Positions 47,157 through 55,732 of a DNA stretch of 64,000 bases are shown here, piece by piece. The position numbers and the translations under genes were made by a program. Location: NCBI RefSeq assembly GCF_002025705.1, contig NZ_CP018846.1, forward strand, positions 2,161,501-2,225,500. Direction: 5' to 3'. This stretch comes from Pseudomonas putida. GTDB taxonomy: Bacteria > Pseudomonadota > Gammaproteobacteria > Pseudomonadales > Pseudomonadaceae. The notes beneath the pieces are model-generated. The model had not been told where the DNA came from, did no database searches, and was given only the letters and a program-made list of their open reading frames with translations. Within the stretch, counting starts at the first letter, position 1. Each line of letters opens with the position of its first letter.

Positions 47157-48107
47157 ATGCATCGGGTCGGCTATCTGATTACTGAAGGCTTCCAGATCAT
47201 GTCTCTGGCGACGCAGACCGTGTTCGAGTTCGCCAACATCTCGGCGGGCGAAACGGTGTACAGGGTCCAGAACTTCTCCATCGAGGGCGGGATGGTGCGC
47301 TCCTCCCTGGGCATGCATATCGAGACGCTGCCACTGGGCGCGCCCGGCCTTGCGGACACCTGGATGGTCACCGGCACGCTGACGCCACTGACACCACCAA
47401 GTGAGGCCGTGCTGGCCAGCGTGCGCGGTTTCGTCGATGGCGCACGCCGGACCGCTGGCCTGTGCACCGGCGGCTTCATGCTGGCCCAGGCCGGCGTGCT
47501 GGATGGCCGGCGCGCCACCACTCACTGGGCTTACGCCGCGAAGCTGCGCGAGCTGTTCCCTCAGGTGGCAGTGGAGGAAGACCGGATATTCATCGTCGAT
47601 GGCTCGATCTGGACCTCCGCCGGCATGACCGCTGCCCTGGACATGGCCCTGGGCATGGTGGAAAAGGACCTGGGCGCCGAGCTGGCCAGGTCAGTGGCGC
47701 ACAAGATGGTCATGCACCAGCGCCGCTCCGGTGGGCAATCCCAGCATTCCGAATTGCTGTCGCTGTCGCCCAAGTCGGACCGTATCCAGCACGCGCTGGA
47801 TTACGCCCGCCAGCACCTCAGCCGGCCGCTGAGCGTGGAGGAGCTTGCCGACGTGGTGCACCTGAGCCCTCGGCAATTCACTCGTGTATTTACCGCAGAA
47901 ACCGGCCAATCACCGGCCAAAGCTGTGGAGAGCCTGCGCCTGGAGGCTGCCCGGGTGATGATCGAGCAGAGCCGGCACAGCCTGGACACAGTGGCCCGGG
48001 AGACTGGCTTTCGCGACCGGCGGCATATGCGCGAGGTGTTCATGCGTGGGTTTGGTGTGCCACCGCAGGCGGTGCGCAGGGACGCACGACGCGTAGTGGC
48101 TGGCTGA
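47157..48107 (+). CDS. GlxA-family regulator: DJ-1/PfpI domain plus AraC HTH
   Basis: A 316-residue protein. Residues 1-190 are a DJ-1/PfpI-like amidotransferase fold with the nucleophile-elbow cysteine in GLCTGGFMLAQAGVLDGRRA. Residues about 210-312 carry two AraC-type helix-turn-helix units (LSVEELADVVHLSPRQFTRV and HSLDTVARETGFRDRRHMRE). Regulators of this type usually respond to amines, amino acid derivatives or carnitine-like compounds. It is divergent from the SDR gene. Confidence 0.9.
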   Translation: MHRVGYLITEGFQIMSLATQTVFEFANISAGETVYRVQNFSIEGGMVRSSLGMHIETLPLGAPGLADTWMVTGTLTPLTPPSEAVLASVRGFVDGARRTAGLCTGGFMLAQAGVLDGRRATTHWAYAAKLRELFPQVAVEEDRIFIVDGSIWTSAGMTAALDMALGMVEKDLGAELARSVAHKMVMHQRRSGGQSQHSELLSLSPKSDRIQHALDYARQHLSRPLSVEELADVVHLSPRQFTRVFTAETGQSPAKAVESLRLEAARVMIEQSRHSLDTVARETGFRDRRHMREVFMRGFGVPPQAVRRDARRVVAG

Positions 48108-48262
48108 AGCGCTGGCTGAAGACGAGATGCCGGGCTGCAAGTCAGCTGCAGGCGCCCAATCGCTGCTCCTTGCTTCGCTTCACCACCCTCAGGCTCACCT
48201 AAGTTTTCATCCGTAACCTCCGCAGCGAAATCCCCTGACGGGACTGGAGGAGGTAACAGCCG

Positions 48263-49027
48263 ATGAATACTGCCAGTAAAGGTTGGCTCAACAAGGTACC
48301 AGAAGTGACGCTGTCCTTCTGGATCATCAAGATCATGTCCACCACGGTCGGCGAGACCTTCGCCGACTTTCTCGCCGTCGACGTCGGCTGGGGCCTTGCC
48401 ATTACCAGTGCAGTGATGGCAGTGCTGCTGGCTGGCGCGTTGGCCCTGCAAATGCGCAAGCGCAACTGCGAGCCTTGGATCTACTGGCTCTGCGTGGTGC
48501 TGGTGAGCATTCTGGGCACCCAGATTACCGACATCCTGACTGACGAACTGGGCATCAGCCTGTACGCCAGCACGGCGTTTTTCTCTGCACTTCTGGTCGC
48601 CAATTTCGCGGTCTGGTACGCGGTCGAACGCAACCTGTCCATTCGCGAGATCGTCACCGCACGGCGCGAAGGCTTCTATTGGGCCACCGTCCTGTGCACC
48701 TTTGCCCTGGGTACTGCCGGGGGGGACCTGGCGACCGAGGCGCTTGGCCTTGGCTTCAGTCTCGGTTGCGTCATCTTTGCCGCGTTGATCGGTGCCTGCC
48801 TGCTCGCCTGGCGCCTGGGTGCCAGCACGGTGCTGGTGTTCTGGGTGGCCTACATCCTGACGCGCCCGCTCGGGGCTTCCCTGGGTGACCTGCTGACCCA
48901 ATCCCGTGATTACGGTGGTCTCGGCATGGGGGCGACCTGGACCAGTGCGATCTTCCTGTGCGTCATTTTCATTTTGGTCTGCGCTGCCCAGTTTGCTGCC
49001 GGCCAATCCAAGCGACTTACCTCTTGA
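48263..49027 (+). CDS. COG4705-type integral membrane protein with internal repeats
   Basis: A 254-residue membrane protein with about seven to eight predicted helices. A short motif around small residues and an acidic pair recurs four times: TTVGETFADFLAVDVGWG, GTQITDILTDELGISLYAS, GTAGGDLATEALGLGFSLG and RPLGASLGDLLTQS. This points to a duplicated four-unit core with acidic residues facing a pathway, as in ion carriers. The family is known as uncharacterised COG4705. A lipoprotein and a two-component system follow on the same strand, suggesting a shared envelope or ion role. Confidence 0.82.
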   Translation: MNTASKGWLNKVPEVTLSFWIIKIMSTTVGETFADFLAVDVGWGLAITSAVMAVLLAGALALQMRKRNCEPWIYWLCVVLVSILGTQITDILTDELGISLYASTAFFSALLVANFAVWYAVERNLSIREIVTARREGFYWATVLCTFALGTAGGDLATEALGLGFSLGCVIFAALIGACLLAWRLGASTVLVFWVAYILTRPLGASLGDLLTQSRDYGGLGMGATWTSAIFLCVIFILVCAAQFAAGQSKRLTS

Positions 49028-49043
49028 TAGCGAGGCAGTACCC

Positions 49044-49454
49044 ATGATCTCCAACGCTCTGATCAGAACCCTGGCCATCGCCTGTGTCGCCAGCGCAGTA
49101 CTGGTTACCCAAGGCTGTTCCAAACAGGATGAACCGGCACAGGCCGCAGGCATCCATGCCCCGACCAAGCTTGGCGACCTCAGCGCATTCCGGGCCATTG
49201 CCGTGGATGTTGCCGCCAAGGTCGATGCCCAGGACCTGCCAGCTGCCAAGGCGCGTATCAAGGACCTGGAAAAGAGCTGGGACGACGCCGAGGCCGGGAT
49301 CAAACCGCGTGCCGCCAGCGACTGGCATGTGCTGGACAAGGCCATCGACCACGCACTGGATGCGCTGCGGGCCAGCCAGCCACAGCAAGGCGAATGCAAG
49401 GCAGCAATGGCCGACCTGCTGAAGGCGTTCGACAGCCTGCAAGGGCAGGGCTGA
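49044..49454 (+). CDS. Small envelope lipoprotein
   Basis: A 136-residue protein with a lipoprotein signal (MISNALIRTLAIACVASAVL, lipobox TQGC). The mature helical part has KARIKDLEKSWDDAEAGIKP and SDWHVLDKAIDHALDALRAS, repeating a pattern of Lys/Asp/Trp helices. It lies 16 bp after the COG4705 gene and 79 bp before the response regulator. It may be a histidine-poor metal or signal-binding partner of the membrane protein; function not known. Confidence 0.78.
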   Translation: MISNALIRTLAIACVASAVLVTQGCSKQDEPAQAAGIHAPTKLGDLSAFRAIAVDVAAKVDAQDLPAAKARIKDLEKSWDDAEAGIKPRAASDWHVLDKAIDHALDALRASQPQQGECKAAMADLLKAFDSLQGQG

Positions 49455-49533
49455 GGCCAGGAGCGGCAATACCCTATCGGTCGCCGGCTGCTCGGGCTAT
49501 TGTTGCCTCCACAGGTTCACAGCGGGGAAGCCC

Positions 49534-50199
49534 ATGCGGGTACTACTGGTCGAAGATGACAGCATGATCGCCCAGGCGTTGCAGGACGCACTGAGCGCTG
49601 CGGGGTACGCGGTGGATTGGGTTGCTGACGGCCTGGCGGCCGAAGCGGCACTGCGTACCCAGCCCTACGACCAGGTACTGCTCGACCTCGGGCTGCCCGG
49701 GCAGGACGGCTTGCAGGTGCTGCAACGCCTGCGTGCCGCCGACAACCCGGTGCCGCTGCTGATCATCACCGCACGCTCGGGGCTCGATGACCGGGTGTGC
49801 GGGCTGGATGGCGGGGCGGATGACTTTCTGCAAAAACCCTTCGAGATGGCCGAACTGCTGGCCAGGATGCGTGCGGTCATGCGCCGCAAGGGCGGGCGCG
49901 CGGCCCCGGAACTGGGCAACGGTACGCTAAGCCTGGACCCGGTCAGCAAATGCGCGCGCGTGCTCGATCAACAACCCGTGCAGCTGTCCAACCGCGAGTT
50001 TGCCTTGCTCCAGGCGTTGCTGGTGCGCCCTGGCGCCATCCTCTCGCGCAGCGAACTGGAGGACCGGATCTACGGTTGGGGCAACGAGGTTGAAAGCAAC
50101 GCCGTGGAATTCATCATCCATGCGCTGCGCCGCAAGCTGGGCAAGGACGTGATCCGCAATATCAGGGGGCTGGGATGGATGGTCTCAAAAAGCGCCTGA
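49534..50199 (+). CDS. OmpR-family response regulator
   Basis: A 221-residue regulator. The receiver (1-115) has the acidic pair EDD, phospho-acceptor Asp51 in LLDLGLPGQDGL and Lys in LQKPFE. The winged-helix domain (125-219) ends EFIIHALRRKLGKDVIRNIR. It overlaps the kinase gene by 25 bases, so the two are co-translated. It resembles QseB/PmrA-like regulators. The COG4705 and lipoprotein genes just upstream are likely targets. Confidence 0.93.
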   Translation: MRVLLVEDDSMIAQALQDALSAAGYAVDWVADGLAAEAALRTQPYDQVLLDLGLPGQDGLQVLQRLRAADNPVPLLIITARSGLDDRVCGLDGGADDFLQKPFEMAELLARMRAVMRRKGGRAAPELGNGTLSLDPVSKCARVLDQQPVQLSNREFALLQALLVRPGAILSRSELEDRIYGWGNEVESNAVEFIIHALRRKLGKDVIRNIRGLGWMVSKSA

Positions 50200-51527
50200 A
50201 CCAGTCGCTGCAACTGCGCCTGTCGGTGGCGCTGTCGGTTGCGATCCTGTTGGTGGCGACCGTGAGCGGGACCTTCAGCTACATCACGGCCTACGATGAA
50301 GCGCTCGACCTGCAAGACAACAGCCTGCACCAGGTTGCCGCGCTTTACCTGCGTCAGGGCCTGGCGTTCCATTATTCGGGCAACGCGCAGCCCGCGGCCG
50401 CAGACGATGAAGAAACCCGTATCGTCATTCAGTACCTGGCCGATGGCCAGTCGGTCAGCCATGCCGACGACAGCCAGTTGCCGTTGCCCATTCCCGGCTC
50501 GGTGGCGGATGGCTTGTCGACGGTACGGGTGGGCAATGAACCCTTCCGCGTGCTGGTCAGTACCGATGCGGCCGGCAGGCGCTTTGCCGTGGCGCAGGAA
50601 ATCGACAGCCGTAATCGCGATGCGCGCAAAAGTGCATGGCGTGCGTTGCTGCCCTTTGCCATCCTCTTTCCGATATTGCTGCTGGTGGTGGCCAACCTGA
50701 TCCGCGAGCTGTTCAGGCCGGTCTCGACCTTGGCGGCAATGCTCGATACCCGCGACGACCAGGACCTGCGCCCGGTCGATGAGCGCCTGCTGGCAACTGA
50801 AATACGCCCGTTCGTACAGGCGATCAACCGGCTGCTCGGCCGGGTTGCGCGCACCCTTGAAGGGCAGAAGCGCTTTGTCGCCGATGCCGCCCATGAGCTG
50901 CGTACCCCGCTGACCGCGCTGTCACTGCAGGCGGAGGGCCTTGAGCACGAAGCCATGTCGGAGCGTGCAAAGCTGCAAGTGGCCAAGCTGCGCCGCGGTA
51001 TCGGCAGGAGTCGCAAGCTGGTCGAGCAGCTGTTGGCATTGGCCAGCGCGCAACTGGCCGATGGGTTGCCAGGTTCGGTGTCACTGCATGAAACCTGCCG
51101 CCTGGTGTTGGAGGACTTGATGCCACTGGCAGAGCAGAAGCAGCTCGATATCGGCCTGGAAGGTGACGATGCGCAGCTGCCGATGCAGGAAGTCGAACTG
51201 CGCACCGCGATCAAGAACCTGGTCGAGAACGCCATCCGCCACGCACCAGTCGGTGGGCATGTAGACCTGCAAGCGCAGCAGGGCGCCGAATGGATTGAAG
51301 TGAGTGTGCGTGATGATGGCCCTGGCGTTGCTCCGCACGATTGGGAGCGGGTATTCGACCCTTTCTATCGGGGTGATCAGCAGGTCGGGGAAGGCTCCGG
51401 CCTGGGGCTGTCGATCGTGCGTACGATCGTCCAGCGTTCTGGCGGGGAAGTGACGGCGGGTTATGCCGATGAAGCCGCGCAGGTGGGCTGGCGCGTGTGC
51501 TTGCGTTGGCAGGTGGCGGTAGATTGA
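50175..51527 (+). CDS. Sensor histidine kinase
   Basis: A 450-residue inner-membrane kinase. Helices at about 17-40 and 155-177 flank a periplasmic sensing domain of about 115 residues. HisKA carries the phospho-acceptor in VADAAHELRTPLTALSLQAE (near residue 239), then NLVENAIRHAP, DDGPGVAP and [11 protein letters not shown] form the ATPase. It belongs to the QseC/PmrB-like class and pairs with the overlapping regulator gene. The ligand is unknown. Confidence 0.92.
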   Translation: MDGLKKRLNQSLQLRLSVALSVAILLVATVSGTFSYITAYDEALDLQDNSLHQVAALYLRQGLAFHYSGNAQPAAADDEETRIVIQYLADGQSVSHADDSQLPLPIPGSVADGLSTVRVGNEPFRVLVSTDAAGRRFAVAQEIDSRNRDARKSAWRALLPFAILFPILLLVVANLIRELFRPVSTLAAMLDTRDDQDLRPVDERLLATEIRPFVQAINRLLGRVARTLEGQKRFVADAAHELRTPLTALSLQAEGLEHEAMSERAKLQVAKLRRGIGRSRKLVEQLLALASAQLADGLPGSVSLHETCRLVLEDLMPLAEQKQLDIGLEGDDAQLPMQEVELRTAIKNLVENAIRHAPVGGHVDLQAQQGAEWIEVSVRDDGPGVAPHDWERVFDPFYRGDQQVGEGSGLGLSIVRTIVQRSGGEVTAGYADEAAQVGWRVCLRWQVAVD

Positions 51528-51550
51528 GCCCTGGGCACGGCCAGCGTGGT

Positions 51551-53962
51551 TCAGAAATCCACGGTTGCAGAGAACAGCAGCGAGCGTGGCGCCCCTTGCG
51601 AGAACGCCCCGTAAGATGCCACGCCTGACCAGTAAGCTGTGTCGAAAAGGTTCTGCACGGTGGCGCGGAATGTGGTGGGATGGTCGCCAATACGGGTGCT
51701 ATAGCGCGCCCCGGCGTCAACTCTTACCCAGCTGTCGAGCTTTTGCGCGTTGCTCTGGTTGACGTATTGCTCGCCGGTGTAGATCAGCCCACTGGTCAGT
51801 GTCAGGCCCTCGATCCACGGCGTGTCCCATTCGCCCCAAAGGTTGGCTTGAACCTTTGGTACACCCACGGCGGTGTTGCCTTTGTTTGCGGCCACACGGG
51901 TGCGGGTCAGCCGCGCATCGAGCAGGGTCACGCCCGCCAGCAGGCGAAATTCCCGGGAGACTTCACCCAGCAGGCTGAGCTCGACGCCACGGTTGCGTTG
52001 TTCACCCTGCACGGCAAAGGACCCGCCCGCCAGCTCGCCGGAAGGCTTGGTGATCTGGAACAGCGCGAGCGTCGACATGAAGGTGCCGTAGTCCACTTTC
52101 AGCCCCACTTCGTGCTGGCGCGACACGTAGGGCGCGAAGACCTCACCGGCATTACTGGCGGCAGCGGGGGCAACATCGCCTTTGCTCAACCCTTCGAGGT
52201 AGCTGTAGTAGACCGACAGGTTTTCCAGGGGCTTGAACAGCACGCCGAACAGCGGTGTGGTCATGCTCTGATCGTAGTGGCTGGTGACGCCGTTGTAGTT
52301 GCTCGATTCGATGCGCTGTTGGCGCAGCCCCAGGGTGATCTGCAGGCGCTCTGCGAACAAGGAGACGGTATCGGCAAGCGCTGCGCCAGAGAGTTCGCTT
52401 GCGGAAACCTTGGGGGTGTCTGGTTGGGCAATGGCGGGTTGGGGGCGATCGACCGGGTGATAGATGTTCGAGAGCACGGGCGTTCCAGAGTTTATCCCGC
52501 GGCCCAGCTCGTCACGGTACCGGCTGACCTGGAGCGCGGCGCTGTGTGCGACCGGCCCGGTATCGAAGCGTAAACGGGCACCGGTATCTACCGTGTAGCG
52601 CTGCACTTCGAATTTGTAGTAGCCAGGGAGCGACGACGTATTGCCAGCGCTGTCGATGATGGTCGGGGTCTGGTCGGACAAGCGGGTTACCCGGGACTTG
52701 CCGCCGCCAGCATGGGCAAACAGCGTGAGCTGGTCGTTGATTGCGTAGTCACCACTGAGCAGCGCGGAGCGGTCATGGGTTTTCGACTGCCCCCAGTCCT
52801 GGCTCACGTTGGTGCGGCCATTTGCAGCCGAGGGTATCGGCACACCCTCGGCTATCAGAAAAGGCCGCGAAGCCGCGATGAAGGTTTCCTGCTGATCAAT
52901 CAGGTCGAGGCTGGCACGCAAGCGGTCGCCTTGGTAATCGAATGAAAGTGCGCCGATGCCGAATTCACGATTTTGCTCATCGATCGCCGTGTCGCCCTGC
53001 TGAAGGGTGCCGTTAAAGCGCACTCCGAAGCGTCGTTCCTCTCCAGCGCGGCGGCTGATGTCGACGTGGCTGCCGAACTGCGAATCGAGCGCATAGCTTG
53101 TGGTAAGGCGGGTCAGGTCGTCATCGAGGGAGCGTTTGGGCACGACGTTGATCACGCCGCCCACGGTGCTATTGGGCGACATGCCGTAGAGCAGGGTGGC
53201 AGGGCCTTTGACGACTTCGATGCGTTCTGCGTAGTCGGTAAAGACCCGGTAATTCGATGCCACCCCGTAAACGCCATCGAAGGCGAGCTCGCCCAGGTTG
53301 CCCTCGCCAAGCGGAAAGCCGCGGATGAAAAACGAGTCGACAATGCCGCCCGCCTGCCCCGTGGAGCGCACGGACGAATCCCGTTCAAGCAGGTCGCCCA
53401 CGGTGGTGGCTTGCTGATCCCGGATCATGGATGACGTGTAGCTGCTGATGCTCAACGGGGTGTCCATGACATCCCGGTTGCCCAGCAGTCCGAGCCGCCC
53501 GCCCACCGCTGTCTGGCCGCCGGAGTAGAGGGGCGGCAAGGTTTCAGTGCTTGCGAGCGGGGCCAGGCCTTTGATGTCGGTGTCCTCCAGGGTTACCTGG
53601 CGCAAGGCCAGGGTGTAGCTGCCGTCGTCCCGCCGCAGCATGACCAGGTTACTGTCGCCCAACAGGCGTTTCGCGGCTTCCTGCGAGGTGCACGACGCGA
53701 CCAGGCCAGGGCTGAAAAGGCCTTCGGTAATTGCCGGCTGGAACGACAAGGCAATGCCGCTATCCATGGCGAAACGCGACAGCGTGGCGCCCATCGGGCC
53801 TGGTGGAATGTCGTAGGCGCGAACCACCCCATTGTCGAGCAGCGCAGGCACTTCGGCACTAGCGGGCGGGCAGCAGGACGCCAGCAGTACCAGGCTCAGC
53901 AGCGCGCTGCGAGCTACCGGCTGGAGTGGACGAGCCGGACGCAGGATACGCGCGACAAGCAT
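51551..53962 (-). CDS. TonB-dependent siderophore receptor with N-terminal signalling domain
   Basis: An 803-residue outer-membrane receptor (FecA/FpvA type). It has a signal peptide, an STN secretin/TonB signalling domain (about 55-125 with LSRFAMDSGIALSFQPAITE), a plug (about 165-275, MDTPLSISSYTSSMIRDQQA to VGGVINVVPKRS) and a 22-strand barrel ending in aromatic VDF. The ATG at 53962 is preferred; one at 54058, overlapping the fecR stop, would add 32 residues. It is third in the sigma-fecR-receptor operon, so ligand binding should signal through FecR to the ECF sigma factor. Confidence 0.93.
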   Translation of the reverse strand: MLVARILRPARPLQPVARSALLSLVLLASCCPPASAEVPALLDNGVVRAYDIPPGPMGATLSRFAMDSGIALSFQPAITEGLFSPGLVASCTSQEAAKRLLGDSNLVMLRRDDGSYTLALRQVTLEDTDIKGLAPLASTETLPPLYSGGQTAVGGRLGLLGNRDVMDTPLSISSYTSSMIRDQQATTVGDLLERDSSVRSTGQAGGIVDSFFIRGFPLGEGNLGELAFDGVYGVASNYRVFTDYAERIEVVKGPATLLYGMSPNSTVGGVINVVPKRSLDDDLTRLTTSYALDSQFGSHVDISRRAGEERRFGVRFNGTLQQGDTAIDEQNREFGIGALSFDYQGDRLRASLDLIDQQETFIAASRPFLIAEGVPIPSAANGRTNVSQDWGQSKTHDRSALLSGDYAINDQLTLFAHAGGGKSRVTRLSDQTPTIIDSAGNTSSLPGYYKFEVQRYTVDTGARLRFDTGPVAHSAALQVSRYRDELGRGINSGTPVLSNIYHPVDRPQPAIAQPDTPKVSASELSGAALADTVSLFAERLQITLGLRQQRIESSNYNGVTSHYDQSMTTPLFGVLFKPLENLSVYYSYLEGLSKGDVAPAAASNAGEVFAPYVSRQHEVGLKVDYGTFMSTLALFQITKPSGELAGGSFAVQGEQRNRGVELSLLGEVSREFRLLAGVTLLDARLTRTRVAANKGNTAVGVPKVQANLWGEWDTPWIEGLTLTSGLIYTGEQYVNQSNAQKLDSWVRVDAGARYSTRIGDHPTTFRATVQNLFDTAYWSGVASYGAFSQGAPRSLLFSATVDF

Positions 53963-54057
53963 GTATGACGGGCCTCGTTGACGACGATGCAAGGGGGGCT
54001 TGCCTGATAGCCAGCCGAGCGCGAAAAAAGTATCACCGGCGGGCAGCTTTATTTTCA

Positions 54058-55035
54058 TCAGCCTGGAGAAAGCGTGATCCAGTAGCCGCCCAGATGGCCG
54101 GAAACCTTGATCCCGTACGTCTGCGTGAGCATGTTCAGGGTGCGCGAGGTTTCGCTTATGGGGTAGGCGCCGGATACGCGCAGCTCGGCGATGGCCGGGT
54201 CGCAGCGGACAAAGCCCCTGCGGTAACGCGCCAGTTCGGCGGCGAAGTCTGCCAGGCGCATCTTGTCTGCCATCAGCATGCCCTGGGTCCAGGCGCCGAC
54301 ATTTCGGTCGATGAGCGACACCTTGGCAAAGGTATGCGCCGAGAAGTCCGTGCGCTGGCCTGCATTGATTACCAGCGGCGGCGTCTGGTGGTTGTCGGCA
54401 AGCACGACTTTGACCGCACCTTCCAGTACGGCGAGGTGAGTGCGCGATTCATGCTCACGAACAGCGAATTTCGTCCCCAGTGCCTGCATGCTGCCTTGGG
54501 CTGTGGCGACCAGAAACGGGCGGGGCTGCGAGGACGGGTCGACGGCTGTTTGCACCATGATCTCGCCTGTGCGCAAGCGTATGAGACGCTGCCCGCCATC
54601 GAACAGCACGTCGATGGCTGTATCGGTGTTTAGGGTGACCCTGGAGCCATCGGCCAGCGTCAGCTCACGCCGTTCGCCAACCAAGCTGCGGTAGTCGGCG
54701 GTCCATTGCTGCCTTCGACTCAGTTGCCACCCGCTCCAGCCGGCTGGAACAACCGCCAGCAACAAGGCCAATTTGATCATGGCGGCGCGGCGTTCAGGGC
54801 TGTGCGGGCGATCCAGCACGGACATCGCCAGCGCCTGAGGCAAGCCACCCATGCGGCTCTGCAGCATCTGCGCACGCGCCCAGGCTTGCTGCCGTTCGGG
54901 GCTGCTGGTCTTCCACTGTTCCCATTCGGCCCGTTCGTTGTCGTCAAGCTCGCGCTCGCTCCAGCGCACCAGCCATTCAGCGGCTTCCTCGAGCGCTTGC
55001 GGGGCAGGTGCGGCGCCTTTGTCCAATACGGACAC
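54058..55035 (-). CDS. fecR: FecR-family anti-sigma / sigma regulator
   Basis: A 325-residue inner-membrane signal relay. The cytoplasmic N-terminal domain (AAEWLVRWSERELDDNERAE, then WEQWKTSSPERQQAWARAQ) binds the sigma factor; a helix lies at about 88-108 (ALLLAVVPAGWSGW); the periplasmic FecR domain follows (GERRELTLADGSRVTLNTDT). The C-terminal part contacts the STN domain of the receptor. It starts with GTG directly after the sigma-factor stop, preceded by GGAG. Confidence 0.92.
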   Translation of the reverse strand: MSVLDKGAAPAPQALEEAAEWLVRWSERELDDNERAEWEQWKTSSPERQQAWARAQMLQSRMGGLPQALAMSVLDRPHSPERRAAMIKLALLLAVVPAGWSGWQLSRRQQWTADYRSLVGERRELTLADGSRVTLNTDTAIDVLFDGGQRLIRLRTGEIMVQTAVDPSSQPRPFLVATAQGSMQALGTKFAVREHESRTHLAVLEGAVKVVLADNHQTPPLVINAGQRTDFSAHTFAKVSLIDRNVGAWTQGMLMADKMRLADFAAELARYRRGFVRCDPAIAELRVSGAYPISETSRTLNMLTQTYGIKVSGHLGGYWITLSPG

Positions 55036-55551
55036 TTACTCCACCAGCAGCAGGCACTGCATGAAGGCTTGCTTCATGTAGCGCTTCACAGTGATCAACG
55101 ATACACCCAGTTGTTCGGCGATATCCTCGTACTTGAGGCCGCTGATCTGCGACAGGAGGAAGGCGCGCCTGACCAATGGCGCAAGCGAGTCGAGCATCGC
55201 GTCGATCTGGTGCAGGGTTTCCAGTACCACGAAACGTAACTCAGGGGAGGGCACTTCCTGCACAGGCAAGCGCGCCAAGGCATCGAGATAGGCGCGTTCA
55301 AGTGCCTTGCGCTGATACCAGTTGATGAGAATGCCCTTCGCCACGCAACTGAGGTAGGCACGAGGCTGCTCGATCTGGGTCACTTTCGAGGCAAGCACAC
55401 GGGTGAAGGTGTCCTGGGCAAGGTCCGCTGCATCCATGGCATTGCCGAGTTTCTTCTTGAGCGTTTCGTACAGCCAGCCATGGTGGCCGCTGTATAACGC
55501 TTCGATCACGCGCAGGTGAGTGTGGCTATCGGCGGGCAGGGTTTCGCTCAT
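55036..55551 (-). CDS. fecI: ECF sigma factor, FecI type
   Basis: A 171-residue iron-starvation sigma factor. Region 2 includes LYETLKKKLGNAMDAADLAQ and DTFTRVLASK; region 4 includes ISGLKYEDIAEQLGVSLITV followed by KRYMKQAF. The ATG at 55551 gives normal length. A Fur-like box is 16 bp upstream. It should activate the receptor genes on both sides when the siderophore is present. Confidence 0.93.
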   Translation of the reverse strand: MSETLPADSHTHLRVIEALYSGHHGWLYETLKKKLGNAMDAADLAQDTFTRVLASKVTQIEQPRAYLSCVAKGILINWYQRKALERAYLDALARLPVQEVPSPELRFVVLETLHQIDAMLDSLAPLVRRAFLLSQISGLKYEDIAEQLGVSLITVKRYMKQAFMQCLLLVE

Positions 55552-55566
55552 GGCTGCAGCTTTGTT

Positions 55567-55585
55567 GTAATTGAGAAGTATTAAC
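55567..55585. promoter_or_regulatory. Candidate Fur box upstream of fecI
   Basis: GTAATTGAGAAGTATTAAC matches the 19-bp Fur consensus in 11 positions when read on the minus strand, a typical score for functional boxes. It lies 16 bp before the fecI start, in an AT-rich patch that stands out from its surroundings. Confidence 0.55.
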
Positions 55586-55732
55586 AATGGTAGTGTGATC
55601 GTGCTTGCCAGGCAAGAGCGACGCACCAGCAGCCCGGCAAAGAAAAATGGCGAGGGGGGTGATACTTTTTCGAGGTTCGGCTGGCAATAGGAGTGATTAG
55701 CATTTTCCTCTCTCGAAAAGGATCCTCACGCC

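Noticed and set aside
55690..55732. Fur box directly before the second TonB receptor
   Set aside because: The best alignment matches only 9 of 19 positions, no better than expected in AT-rich sequence.
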